15,094 nucleotides of DNA, taken from Lutibacter sp. GTDB taxonomy: Bacteria; Bacteroidota; Bacteroidia; Flavobacteriales; Flavobacteriaceae. The position numbers and the translations under genes are program-made. The stretch covers positions 1 through 15,094 of the forward strand of contig JAKIVA010000056.1 in NCBI GenBank assembly GCA_021647265.1, given 5' to 3'. The notes beneath the pieces are model-generated. The model was not told the origin of the DNA and ran no database searches. It saw only the letters and a list, made by a program, of their open reading frames with translations. Positions 1-7,157 of the stretch are shown here, in pieces (position 1 is the stretch's first letter; every line of letters begins with the position of its first letter).

Positions 1-2349
1 AAATGTATAAGCGGTGCCGTTGATTGTTACTGCATAACTCTGAGATGTTTGCGCTGTAATTATCAACTGCCCATTGTTCTTATCTGGGCACGTCTCGCTC
101 ACTACCTGAACACTAAAATTGTCCTCGAGTAAGATGAAACATCCTGTAGCATCTACTGTCACTCCCAGGGTTGTGTCTGGGCATAAATCAACATTGTTCG
201 CAACGCCATCGCCATCATCGTCTAATTGGCTATCTGAACACCCATTAGCATCTACTGCTTCTCCTATAGGTGTGTTAGGGCATAAATCTAAGTTATTCAT
301 TATACCATCACCGTCATCGTCTAATTGGCTATCTGAACATCCATTTGCATTCACAGCCTCTCCACTTGGAGTATTAGAACATAAATCTTCACTGTTTTGA
401 ATACCATCATTATCATCATCTAATTGTCCGTTTGAGCATCCATTAGCATCTACTGCTTCTCCTGCAGGTGTATTTGGACATAAGTCTAAGTTATTCATTA
501 TGCCATCACCGTCATCATCTAATTGGCTATCTGAACATCCATTTGCATTCACAGCCTCTCCACTTGGAGTATTAGAACATAAATCTTCACTGTTTTGAAC
601 ACCATCATTATCATCATCTAATTGTCCATTTGAGCATCCATTAGCATCTACTGCTTCTCCTGTAGGTGTATTTGGACACAAATCATTTCCATTCAGAACA
701 CCATCCCCATCCATATCTGGATTGTCATTATCTGCAATAACTTCAAAGCTGTCAACCACCCATCTAGTAGGACTTCCATTAGAATAATATTTAAACGCAA
801 AATACACAGCACCTGTTATAGTGCTAATATCTACATCTGTAAAAGTATATACTTCTTCTGTTCCACTACCATCAGAATGTATTGGAATAGTGATATTTGG
901 CACCTGTGACCATGTGAAATTACTTGGATTTCCTGAACCATCATAATCTGAAGAATATACTAATTCTAAAGGTGTTGAACCGTATGCCGCATCGGTATAA
1001 AAGCTTATTTTTTCTCCAGTTTCTACATCAAAATCAATCGGATTATTTGTAATTAACCAATCTTTACTTAACTCATTTTCTTGGTAACCATTGATTCCCA
1101 TGGAGCCTGAATTGTTTTCACCATATTGTGGTTCACAACCCCAATCTTTATCACTAGCTTCATTATAGGTAAAAAACAATAAATTTGAGCAGTCTTCAAA
1201 TTCTTCATTTAATAAAATTTTTGGTCCAACCAAAGTTGTTACGTTAAGTACACTACTAAATTCTGAAAGGTTTGAAGCTACATCTCTAGCTTTAATTGTG
1301 ATATTATATGTTGTACCTGGGCTTAGGTTTGCAATTGTTGTTGTAGTTGTAGTTGAAGATTGCAAATAAACACCATCTATGTATATTAAATAATCATACA
1401 CGCTATTATTATCTGTTGAGGCACCCCAACTAATATCAAAAGATTCATCCGTAATATTAGATGCTACTAAGTTTAAAGGTGTACTTGGGGCTTCATTATC
1501 AGAGGTGTCATTCAAGTTCCATTTATCTTCCGCTGTTAAACCTCCCCAAATTATTGTTGCCAAATAAGGGTTATCTATGTATGGGTTTCTATTTCCTTGA
1601 ATTCCAAAAAGAACTTCATTTCTGTTTGCTTCAAATGGAGAAACAGGGTCTTCAACATTCCACTTTAAAAATAAATCTACCATATTTGGGTCAATAGCTA
1701 ACTCAGTACCAAATCCTACATTTTTTGGTAAGCAATTTGTTTCAGCCACTAAAGAGCCATCTCCATGATACCGTGTGTACATATACATTATAATACGAGC
1801 TACATCTCCTTTCCATTCGTCTCCAGGGTACCAACCCCCATTAGCCGATACAATCCCTGAATCTCCTGCTCCATCAGTAAACTTCCTATTTGAGCGAGAA
1901 GAATTTCTATCTCTATCTGCGGGTCTTAAATTGTGAACATCAGTGCCTGGTCCAGGTTCATCAGTCCCAAAAGTTGGATTTGCCAACGATTTTGCAAAAA
2001 CATGCTCTCTATTCCAAACCCCTGAGACGCCACTTCCCGTATCTTGTAAATTTTTATTTCTTGTTCTATCTGTACTTGGAATTCCATCGTTATCATTAAA
2101 CCCATAAATTAATAGCAGGTTTGTACTAATATCTGGATCTTCATCTGCTTGTTTGCATGCATCCCACACGTCTATGGGAGAACCGGTATAAGGTATTGCT
2201 GTATGTGTTGCTTCCAGTCTTCCTGACAATTCTAAAAATAAATCATTTCCTGTTTTAGTTAAATCTAATCCATTATAATAAGATTGAATTTGCCCATAAA
2301 ACGGAGTTAGAAATAAAAATAGAAATATAAAATTAAGTAGTTTTTTCAC
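1..2349 (-). CDS. Secreted endonuclease I family nuclease with FN3 domain and TSP3-like repeats (3' end outside window)
   Basis: The frame stays open for 783 codons from 2349 to the left edge, so the C terminus is missing. The start is a GTG at 2349: the codon just before it is TAG in frame, and the GTG opens a clean signal peptide (two lysines, a Leu/Phe-rich core, then FYGQ near residue 20). Residues about 25-280 match the endonuclease I (NucM/Vvn-like) family: NREHVF with E115-H116, the probable catalytic His; TDVHNLRP with H139-N140; and the helix DVARIIMYMYTRY with R185. An FN3 domain follows (about 285-374), then a choice-of-anchor/MAM-like beta domain (about 378-540), then six calcium-binding repeats (about 541-740). 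It probably degrades extracellular DNA at or beyond the cell surface. Export by type IX secretion is inferred from the architecture, because the sorting domain would lie outside the window. The nuclease assignment is strong; the middle domain name is less certain. Confidence 0.88.
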   Translation of the reverse strand, partial: MKKLLNFIFLFLFLTPFYGQIQSYYNGLDLTKTGNDLFLELSGRLEATHTAIPYTGSPIDVWDACKQADEDPDISTNLLLIYGFNDNDGIPSTDRTRNKNLQDTGSGVSGVWNREHVFAKSLANPTFGTDEPGPGTDVHNLRPADRDRNSSRSNRKFTDGAGDSGIVSANGGWYPGDEWKGDVARIIMYMYTRYHGDGSLVAETNCLPKNVGFGTELAIDPNMVDLFLKWNVEDPVSPFEANRNEVLFGIQGNRNPYIDNPYLATIIWGGLTAEDKWNLNDTSDNEAPSTPLNLVASNITDESFDISWGASTDNNSVYDYLIYIDGVYLQSSTTTTTTIANLSPGTTYNITIKARDVASNLSEFSSVLNVTTLVGPKILLNEEFEDCSNLLFFTYNEASDKDWGCEPQYGENNSGSMGINGYQENELSKDWLITNNPIDFDVETGEKISFYTDAAYGSTPLELVYSSDYDGSGNPSNFTWSQVPNITIPIHSDGSGTEEVYTFTDVDISTITGAVYFAFKYYSNGSPTRWVVDSFEVIADNDNPDMDGDGVLNGNDLCPNTPTGEAVDANGCSNGQLDDDNDGVQNSEDLCSNTPSGEAVNANGCSDSQLDDDGDGIMNNLDLCPNTPAGEAVDANGCSNGQLDDDNDGIQNSEDLCSNTPSGEAVNANGCSDSQLDDDGDGIMNNLDLCPNTPIGEAVDANGCSDSQLDDDGDGVANNVDLCPDTTLGVTVDATGCFILLEDNFSVQVVSETCPDKNNGQLIITAQTSQSYAVTINGTAYTF
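128..727 (-). repeat. Six tandem 99-bp units encoding TSP3-like Ca-binding repeats
   Basis: The unit boundary 'aatt' recurs at 224, 323, 422, 521 and 620, exactly 99 bp apart, with a more divergent first unit ending near 720. Each unit encodes 33 residues of the pattern LDDDxDGxxNxxDLCxNTPxGExVxANGCSxxQ. The aspartates resemble the calcium-binding loops of thrombospondin type 3 repeats, and each unit has two cysteines. Two variants alternate (A at 224, 422 and 620; B at 323 and 521), giving a 198-bp higher-order period. The repeats are in frame within the secreted nuclease gene and probably form a rigid calcium-stabilised stalk. Confidence 0.93.
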
Positions 2350-2376
2350 CTATATGTATATTTATTAAATTAATTA

Positions 2377-2384
2377 CAAACTTA
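2377..2384 (-). promoter_or_regulatory. Putative -7 box for the secreted nuclease
   Basis: The minus strand reads TAAGTTTG, an exact match to the Bacteroidota -7 consensus TAnnTTTG. It lies 28 bp before the GTG start at 2349. I see no convincing TTG element at the expected -33 distance. The box occurs in AT-rich DNA by chance at a moderate rate, so support is partial. Confidence 0.45.
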
Positions 2385-2450
2385 TTATTTATTTACCAAT
2401 ATATATAATTACAACGCATATTTTAACATATAAGATTGGTTTTATTTTAG

Positions 2451-2458
2451 TACATTTG
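2451..2458 (+). promoter_or_regulatory. Putative -7 box for the four-helix membrane protein
   Basis: TACATTTG matches the Bacteroidota -7 consensus TAnnTTTG exactly and ends 21 bp before the ATG at 2480. It overlaps an in-frame TTG at 2456, which argues that translation starts at the ATG and not further upstream. A TTG at 2436-2438 is too close to be an ideal -33 element. Confidence 0.5.
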
Positions 2459-2479
2459 TTGCCACTAAAACTAACTATT

Positions 2480-2914
2480 ATGACAAAAATGATTCACTCC
2501 TATTGGGCTTATATTGTATTATTAATTTTAATAATTGCGGTAGTAAATGCGGTAATTGGCTTAAGTACAAAAAAAGAATTCAAAGCAAAAGATTTAAGAA
2601 TTTCTTTATTCACCTTAATAACAGCACATATTCAATTAATAATTGGTTTTTTTGCCTATTTTAATTCTACTTATTTTACATCTATGCAAGCTCATGGAAT
2701 GGGAGAAGTTATGAAGAATAGTATTTTAAGAAAACACTTGGTGGAACATCCTATTATGATATTAATTGCTATTGCATTGATAACTATTGGTTTTTCAAAA
2801 CATAAAAAGAAGGATACTGACCATGCTAAATTTAAGACAATTGCTGTTTATTATTCAATTGCATTGGTATTAATTCTTGCGGTAATCCCTTGGCATAGTT
2901 GGTTTTCTAACTAA
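2480..2914 (+). CDS. Small four-helix integral membrane protein, possibly cytochrome b-like
   Basis: The product is 144 residues. I chose the ATG at 2480 because the upstream in-frame TTG falls inside the putative -7 box. Four hydrophobic segments lie at about 8-28, 43-63, 90-107 and 121-137. Histidines sit at or near a membrane boundary or inside each segment: H6, H50 (AHIQLIIGF), H90 (VEHPIM) and H139 (PWHSW). The loop between helices 2 and 3 (MQAHGMGEV) and a lysine-rich stretch after helix 3 are the main polar parts. I recall similar small Bacteroidota proteins being labelled 'cytochrome B', but I know of no demonstrated function, and haem binding here is inference from the histidine placement. 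It precedes the acyltransferase gene on the same strand, with a possible terminator between them, so the two may not share a transcript. Confidence 0.8.
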   Translation: MTKMIHSYWAYIVLLILIIAVVNAVIGLSTKKEFKAKDLRISLFTLITAHIQLIIGFFAYFNSTYFTSMQAHGMGEVMKNSILRKHLVEHPIMILIAIALITIGFSKHKKKDTDHAKFKTIAVYYSIALVLILAVIPWHSWFSN

Positions 2915-2925
2915 ATAATAAAACG

Positions 2926-2961
2926 AGCTTAAGCTAAGAAAGTTTAAGCTAATTTTGTTTT
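2926..2961 (+). terminator. Weak stem-loop with T-rich tail after the membrane protein gene
   Basis: AGCTTAA (2926-2932) pairs with TTAAGCT (2944-2950) across an 11-nt loop, and the T-rich stretch AATTTTGTTTTA follows. It begins 11 bp after the stop codon of the upstream gene. The stem is short and AT-rich, so termination may be leaky. It overlaps the -7-like box of the next gene. Confidence 0.4.
2950..2957 (+). promoter_or_regulatory. Putative -7 box for the acyltransferase gene
   Basis: TAATTTTG fits TAnnTTTG exactly and ends 9 bp before the ATG at 2967. If it is real, the leader would be only a few nucleotides long. Because it also forms part of the preceding stem-loop region, a chance match is quite possible. 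Confidence 0.3.
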
Positions 2962-2966
2962 ATATT

Positions 2967-3698
2967 ATGAAAATATTATTGGCATATATACTCTCTTCTA
3001 TATTCTACCTTTTTTACGGTATTTTGTTGCTTTTTTTTCATGTTTTACAATGGATAGGCTTTAACCTTGGGAAATATAAAGGTCACAAAATGGCTGTAGA
3101 TTTAATGAATTGTACATTCACCTATCTTCTTTATATTTTAGGGTCTAAAATAAAATTTATAAACAAACACCCTATTCCTAAAAATGTACCTTTAATTGTT
3201 GTTTCTAACCATCAAAGCATGCATGATATTTCTCCTTTATCATGCTATTTACGAAAACAGCATCCTAAATTTATTTCAAAAATAGAATTAGGAAAAGGGA
3301 TTCCTAGTGTCTCTTATAATTTAAGACACGGAGGGTCTGTTTTAATTGATAGAAAAGATTCTCGTCAATCTTTAGCTGCTATCAAAGAATTTGGTAAATA
3401 TATTGAACAAAATAAATACGCCGCAGTAATTTTTCCTGAAGGAACTAGAAGTAAAGATGGCAAACCTAAACGGTTTTCAGAAAATGGTTTAAAAATATTA
3501 ACCAAGTTTGTACCATCTGCATATGTTATCCCTGTTACGGTTAACAATTGTTGGAAATTAAATAAAAAAGGAATGTTCCCTTTAGGGTTGGGTGTAAAAA
3601 TCACTTTTGAATTTCACGAAGCTATTGAGGCTAAATCTATGAAATTTGAAGACTTATTCAACAAAGTTGAAACCACTATTAAAAATGCAATTATTTAA
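2967..3698 (+). CDS. plsC: 1-acyl-sn-glycerol-3-phosphate acyltransferase (PlsC family)
   Basis: The protein is 243 residues from the ATG at 2967. It starts with a long hydrophobic segment (about 4-32) that would anchor it in the inner membrane. The acyltransferase signature is intact: block I NHQSMHD with H82 and D87 (the HX4D catalytic pair), and block III FPEGTRS at 156-162, which binds the glycerol-phosphate phosphate group. A GSVLIDR stretch at about 123-129 fits block II. The family moves an acyl chain from acyl-ACP or acyl-CoA to lysophosphatidate, making phosphatidate for membrane lipid synthesis. Related Bacteroidota paralogues acylate other lipids such as aminolipids, so the exact acceptor is not certain. 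The gene is convergent with the amidase gene, 20 bp away, with no clear terminator between them. Confidence 0.9.
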   Translation: MKILLAYILSSIFYLFYGILLLFFHVLQWIGFNLGKYKGHKMAVDLMNCTFTYLLYILGSKIKFINKHPIPKNVPLIVVSNHQSMHDISPLSCYLRKQHPKFISKIELGKGIPSVSYNLRHGGSVLIDRKDSRQSLAAIKEFGKYIEQNKYAAVIFPEGTRSKDGKPKRFSENGLKILTKFVPSAYVIPVTVNNCWKLNKKGMFPLGLGVKITFEFHEAIEAKSMKFEDLFNKVETTIKNAII

Positions 3699-3718
3699 TA
3701 CAAAATGAAATTTATATT

Positions 3719-4501
3719 TTATTTGTAGACTTTAAAAGAATCTCTATCAGCTAAAAAATTTAGGCTGTTTCTTATACTCGCTTGCTCATCCTTTCTTAAT
3801 GTAAGAATAATTGTTTCTTCTTCGTTAGGTTTACAGTGTGTTAGTTTTTTTCCTAAATAATCATACACAGCAGAATGGCCGGTGTATTCTAAATTATTTA
3901 CATCTACACCCACTCTATTTACACCAATTGTATAACTCATATTTTCAATAGCTCTTGCTTTTAACAATGCATCCCACGCTTCAATTCTTGGTTTTGGCCA
4001 ATTTGCAACATACATAAGAATATCATAACCTTCAACATTTCTAGCCCAAACCGGAAAACGTAAATCGTAACAAATAAGTAGACAAATTTTCCAGCCTTTA
4101 TAATTAACAATTAATTTTTCTTTTCCTGAAGTATACACTTTGTCTTCACCTGCCAAGGTAAATAAATGTCGTTTATCATAATAGTTTATTTCTCCTGAAG
4201 GATGTACAAATAAAAAACGATTGTAATAATTATTATTTTCATAAATAACAATACTTCCTGTTACTGCAGCTTGCTTTTTTAAAGCTATTTCTTGCATCCA
4301 TTTTGCAGTTTCACCATTCATAGTTTCAGCAATGGTTTGAGGTTCCATACTAAACCCAGTTGTAAACATTTCAGGTAAAACAATCATATCAACTGTTTCT
4401 GAAATTGAATTTATTTTTTTAGAAAAATTAGTTCTGTTTTCCGCTGCATTATGCCAAACTAAATCGGCTTGAATAAGAGCTATTGTAAGTTTTGGTTGCA
4501 T
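3719..4501 (-). CDS. Omega-amidase / nitrilase-superfamily amidohydrolase (YafV-like)
   Basis: This is a 260-residue carbon-nitrogen hydrolase with the full nitrilase catalytic set: E44 in LPEMF, K110 in YDKRHLF, and nucleophile C144 in ICYDLRFP. The LAGEDKVYTSG segment (E119) is typical of the omega-amidase/YafV branch. The expected reaction is hydrolysis of 2-oxoglutaramate, or 2-oxosuccinamate, to 2-oxoglutarate or oxaloacetate plus ammonia in the cytoplasm. In other bacteria this activity works with a glutamine-using transaminase in methionine salvage. A candidate transaminase lies 1.2 kb away at 5735-6892 on the same strand, which supports the assignment. The start is the ATG at 4501, 76 bp from the divergent serine hydrolase gene. 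Length is normal for the family and I see no damage. A broader substrate range is possible. Confidence 0.85.
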   Translation of the reverse strand: MQPKLTIALIQADLVWHNAAENRTNFSKKINSISETVDMIVLPEMFTTGFSMEPQTIAETMNGETAKWMQEIALKKQAAVTGSIVIYENNNYYNRFLFVHPSGEINYYDKRHLFTLAGEDKVYTSGKEKLIVNYKGWKICLLICYDLRFPVWARNVEGYDILMYVANWPKPRIEAWDALLKARAIENMSYTIGVNRVGVDVNNLEYTGHSAVYDYLGKKLTHCKPNEEETIILTLRKDEQASIRNSLNFLADRDSFKVYK

Positions 4502-4577
4502 GCATTAAAATTACAATTTTTTAAGGAATGTTTTAAAATTTAATTCGTAATTTAATTTTTTTTAACAGCTCTTTAAA

Positions 4578-5738
4578 ATGAAAAACACACATCTTATAAT
4601 TTCGTTATTTATTTTTGCACTCACACTACCTGTCCAAGCTCAAAAAAATAATTATTTCCCTCAACCAAATGAAGAGTGGAAACAAAAAAATCCTGCAGAC
4701 TATAAAATTGATAAAAACAAGCTATCTGAAGCTATTTTATTTGCTAAAATGAATGAATACAGTGGTTCAAGAGATTTGAGAATTGCAATATTAAAAGGGT
4801 TTGAAAAAGAACCTTTTCATGAAATATTAGGCCCAACAAAAAAACGCGGCGGTTCTGTTGGAATGATTTTGAAAAATGGGTATATAATTTCTAAATGGGG
4901 AAATACTAATAGAGTGGATATGACTTTTAGTGTTACAAAAAGTTTCTTATCAACTGTGGCTGGGTTAGCTTACGACAAACAGCTTATTGTTAATGAACAT
5001 GATAAAGTTGGTAACTATATTTGGGATGGAACGTTTAATGGCAATCACAATGGTAAAATCACCTGGGAGCATTTATTACAACAAAACTCTGATTGGTCTG
5101 GTGAACTTTGGGGAGGAAAAGATTGGGCTGATAGACCTCCTAACAAAGGTGGGTTAGATGATTGGAAACTAAGAGAACTTCATGAGCCAGGAACAGTTAT
5201 GGAATACAATGATGTTCGTGTAAATGTACTTGCATATGCGTTAACTCATGTTTGGAGAAAACCAATACCTCAAGTCTTAAAAGAAAATATTATGGATAAA
5301 ATTGGGGCTTCAACAACTTGGAGATGGTTTGGTTATGATAATGCTTGGACAGAGATTGATGGAATTAATATGAAATCTGTTACTGGTGGTGGTCATTCTG
5401 GAGCTGGACTTTTTATATCTACAGAAGATATGGCAAGATTTGGGTTGTTATTTTTAAATGATGGCGTTTGGAATGGTAAGCGTCTTTTAAGTAGTGAATG
5501 GATTTCAAAAGCAATTACTCCTTCAAAACCAAATGTAAACTATGGGTATATGTGGTGGCTTAATACTAAAGGTAACAGGCATTGGAAAGGACTTTCTGAA
5601 ACTATTTTTTACGCTGCTGGTTTTGGTGGTAACTTTATTGTAATAGACCGAGAAAACAACCTAGTTGTTGTGACAAGGTGGCTTGAACCTTCTAAAATTA
5701 AAGAATTTATGTTAAAAATTAATACCGCTTTACACTAA
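4578..5738 (+). CDS. Secreted serine hydrolase, beta-lactamase/CubicO (class C-like) family
   Basis: The product is 386 residues. Residues 1-21 form a signal peptide ending PVQA before QKN, so the enzyme is probably periplasmic. The penicillin-binding-like fold is shown by S118-V-T-K121 (SxxK nucleophile and general base) in the context MTFSVTKSFLST. The second motif falls at EPGTVMEYND, where Y210-N-D212 replaces the more usual Y-x-N. Toward the C terminus, GFGGNFIVIDRENNLVVV matches the final strand region of CubicO proteins. Family members include esterases, D-amino-acid peptidases and amidases as well as beta-lactamases, so the substrate cannot be given and resistance should not be assumed. 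It lies in opposite orientation between two genes linked by pathway, and its stop codon overlaps that of the aminotransferase by 4 bp. Confidence 0.85.
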   Translation: MKNTHLIISLFIFALTLPVQAQKNNYFPQPNEEWKQKNPADYKIDKNKLSEAILFAKMNEYSGSRDLRIAILKGFEKEPFHEILGPTKKRGGSVGMILKNGYIISKWGNTNRVDMTFSVTKSFLSTVAGLAYDKQLIVNEHDKVGNYIWDGTFNGNHNGKITWEHLLQQNSDWSGELWGGKDWADRPPNKGGLDDWKLRELHEPGTVMEYNDVRVNVLAYALTHVWRKPIPQVLKENIMDKIGASTTWRWFGYDNAWTEIDGINMKSVTGGGHSGAGLFISTEDMARFGLLFLNDGVWNGKRLLSSEWISKAITPSKPNVNYGYMWWLNTKGNRHWKGLSETIFYAAGFGGNFIVIDRENNLVVVTRWLEPSKIKEFMLKINTALH

Positions 5739-5768
5739 ATCCGATTTAGTATTTCTGCGGCTTTTTTT
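5725..5768 (+). terminator. Terminator embedded in the overlapping gene ends
   Basis: ACTAAATC (5734-5741) and GATTTAGT (5743-5750) form perfect arms around one central base. An outer CCGC (5725-5728)/GCGG (5757-5760) pair extends the stem across an internal loop, and a run of seven T follows at 5762-5768. For the plus-strand serine hydrolase this is a reasonable intrinsic terminator. It lies within the 3' coding ends of both convergent genes, so it costs no extra sequence. Confidence 0.55.
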
Positions 5769-6892
5769 AGTGTATCATCTGTTTTAGCAAAACAAAACCG
5801 AAGAACTTTAGAGTCGTACTTATTTTCGTTAAATACTGAAATTGGTATTCCTGCTATTTTTTGCTCTTTTGTAAGCCTAACTGCAAAGTCATAATCGCTC
5901 TCATCTGTTATATTTTCAAAGTTTAATAATTGAAAATAGGTTCCTTTTGAAGGTTTAAATTGAAAACGAGAATCTTTTATTAAACTTAAAAATAAATCTC
6001 TTTTGTGTTGATAAAAACTACCTAATTCTAAATAATTAGAAGGTGTTTGTAAATATTCTGCTAATGCTACTTGTGTAGGGTGATGTACACTAAACACATT
6101 AAATTGGTGGACTTTCCTAAATTCTTTCGTCAATTCAGTAGGCGCAATACAATATCCCATTTTCCAACCTGTATTGTGAAAGGTTTTTCCGAAGGAAGCA
6201 ATTATAAAAGTTCTTTCAACCAATGCAGGGTACAACGCTGCAGATTGATGTTTTTCACTATCAAAAATAATATGTTCGTACACTTCATCACTTAACAGTA
6301 AAATATTCGTGTTTTTAAGCAATGCTTCTAATTGAAGCATATCTTTTTGGGACAATACTCTACCAGAAGGATTGTGAGGCGTATTTATAATAATCATTTT
6401 AGTTTTATTGGTAATCAAACTTTTTACTTCTTGCCAATTAATTGAAAACTCTTCAGGATTTAACTGTATTGCTATTGTTTTTCCTCCAAATAATTCAATA
6501 CTTGGCTCGTAACAATCATATGCTGGTTTAAAAATTATTACTTCATCATCTTTCTGTATTGTTGCTGCAATTACAGTAAAAATAGCTTGAGTTGCTCCTG
6601 CTGTAATTGTAATTTCAGTATCTGGATTGTAAGAAACACCGTATAAATTTTCTGTTTTTTCTGCAATTGCTTCCCTTAAACTAAAAATTCCTGGCATTGG
6701 AGCATATTGATTTTTTCCATTTACCATTGCTTTATTTACCAATTCAATTAGCTTTTTATCACTTTTAAAATCTGGAAACCCTTGTGATAGATTTAATGCA
6801 TTTTCTTTAGCCGCTAATTGGCTCATAACTGCAAAAATTGATGTTGGAACAGTTGGTAATTTAGACTGGAAAGGATATTTATATGAAGACAT
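5735..6892 (-). CDS. PLP-dependent methionine/glutamine aminotransferase (YbdL/KAT type)
   Basis: This is a 385-residue class I/II aminotransferase. PLP-binding landmarks are in order: NTPHNPSGR with N174, the SDEVYEH segment with D202 and Y205, and SFGKTFHNTGWKMGY with K236 as the Schiff-base lysine. The C-terminal LRFCFAKT supplies the carboxylate-binding arginine, and the N-terminal LSQGFPDF stretch is typical of kynurenine aminotransferase/methionine aminotransferase proteins. The expected role is transamination of 4-methylthio-2-oxobutyrate to methionine with glutamine or another amino donor, or the reverse, in the cytoplasm. Glutamine use yields 2-oxoglutaramate, the substrate of the nearby omega-amidase. 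The ATG at 6892 is a clean start. Other aromatic or glutamine transaminase activities are possible, and the exact substrates are inferred from family and context. Confidence 0.87.
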   Translation of the reverse strand: MSSYKYPFQSKLPTVPTSIFAVMSQLAAKENALNLSQGFPDFKSDKKLIELVNKAMVNGKNQYAPMPGIFSLREAIAEKTENLYGVSYNPDTEITITAGATQAIFTVIAATIQKDDEVIIFKPAYDCYEPSIELFGGKTIAIQLNPEEFSINWQEVKSLITNKTKMIIINTPHNPSGRVLSQKDMLQLEALLKNTNILLLSDEVYEHIIFDSEKHQSAALYPALVERTFIIASFGKTFHNTGWKMGYCIAPTELTKEFRKVHQFNVFSVHHPTQVALAEYLQTPSNYLELGSFYQHKRDLFLSLIKDSRFQFKPSKGTYFQLLNFENITDESDYDFAVRLTKEQKIAGIPISVFNENKYDSKVLRFCFAKTDDTLKKAAEILNRI

Positions 6893-6945
6893 ACTCTTAT
6901 TTATTTAAACTTTAAAAATAGTAAAACTAATTTTGTTTGTTGTTA

Positions 6946-7155
6946 TTATTTATTTGGTACATACTCTAAAAGATCTGCTGGCTGACATTCTAATTCTTTG
7001 CATATTGCTTCCAAAGTAGAAAAACGAATTGCTTTTGCTTTCCCAGATTTTAAAATTGAAAGATTGGCAGGTGTAATTCCTATTTTAGTTGCCAATTCTA
7101 AACTTCTCATTTTTCGTTTGGCAAGCATTACATCTAAATTTACAATAATAGCCAT
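6946..7155 (-). CDS. Small Cro/CI-type HTH transcriptional regulator (YozG-like)
   Basis: The protein has 69 residues, nearly all of which form one XRE-family DNA-binding domain. The helix-turn-helix lies around residues 17-37 (SLELATKIGITPANLSILKSGK), followed by the helices FSTLEAICKELE and ADLLEY that complete the five-helix fold. There is no separate effector domain. It begins 2 bp after the stop codon of the upstream DUF2975 gene, so the two are almost certainly cotranscribed and perhaps translationally coupled. DUF2975 membrane proteins are commonly found with an HTH protein of this type, but the signal they sense is not known to me. Autoregulation through the inverted repeat at 7693-7723 is a reasonable inference. 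Confidence 0.88.
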   Translation of the reverse strand: MAIIVNLDVMLAKRKMRSLELATKIGITPANLSILKSGKAKAIRFSTLEAICKELECQPADLLEYVPNK

Positions 7156-7157
7156 CG

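Noticed and set aside
119..400. Plus-strand reading frame with repeated Ser/His/Pro-rich segments
   Set aside because: It is the antisense of the 99-bp repeats in the minus-strand nuclease gene; the repetition comes from those repeats.
128..727. Regular repeats as a possible CRISPR array
   Set aside because: The period is 99 bp with no unique spacers, the repeats are in frame and encode a calcium-binding motif, and no cas gene is present.
1461..2099. Two plus-strand frames of 69-78 codons
   Set aside because: They lie opposite the endonuclease domain, have no recognisable features, and the minus strand is clearly coding.
3365..3604. Minus-strand frame of 79 codons
   Set aside because: It is antisense to the catalytic part of the acyltransferase gene, with no independent support.
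4578..5738. Antibiotic-resistance beta-lactamase
   Set aside because: The fold family is broad, the second motif is atypical, and nothing in the sequence shows lactam hydrolysis; serine hydrolase is the safer call.
6071..6295. Plus-strand frame of 74 codons
   Set aside because: It lies opposite the conserved lysine region of the aminotransferase and is a shadow.
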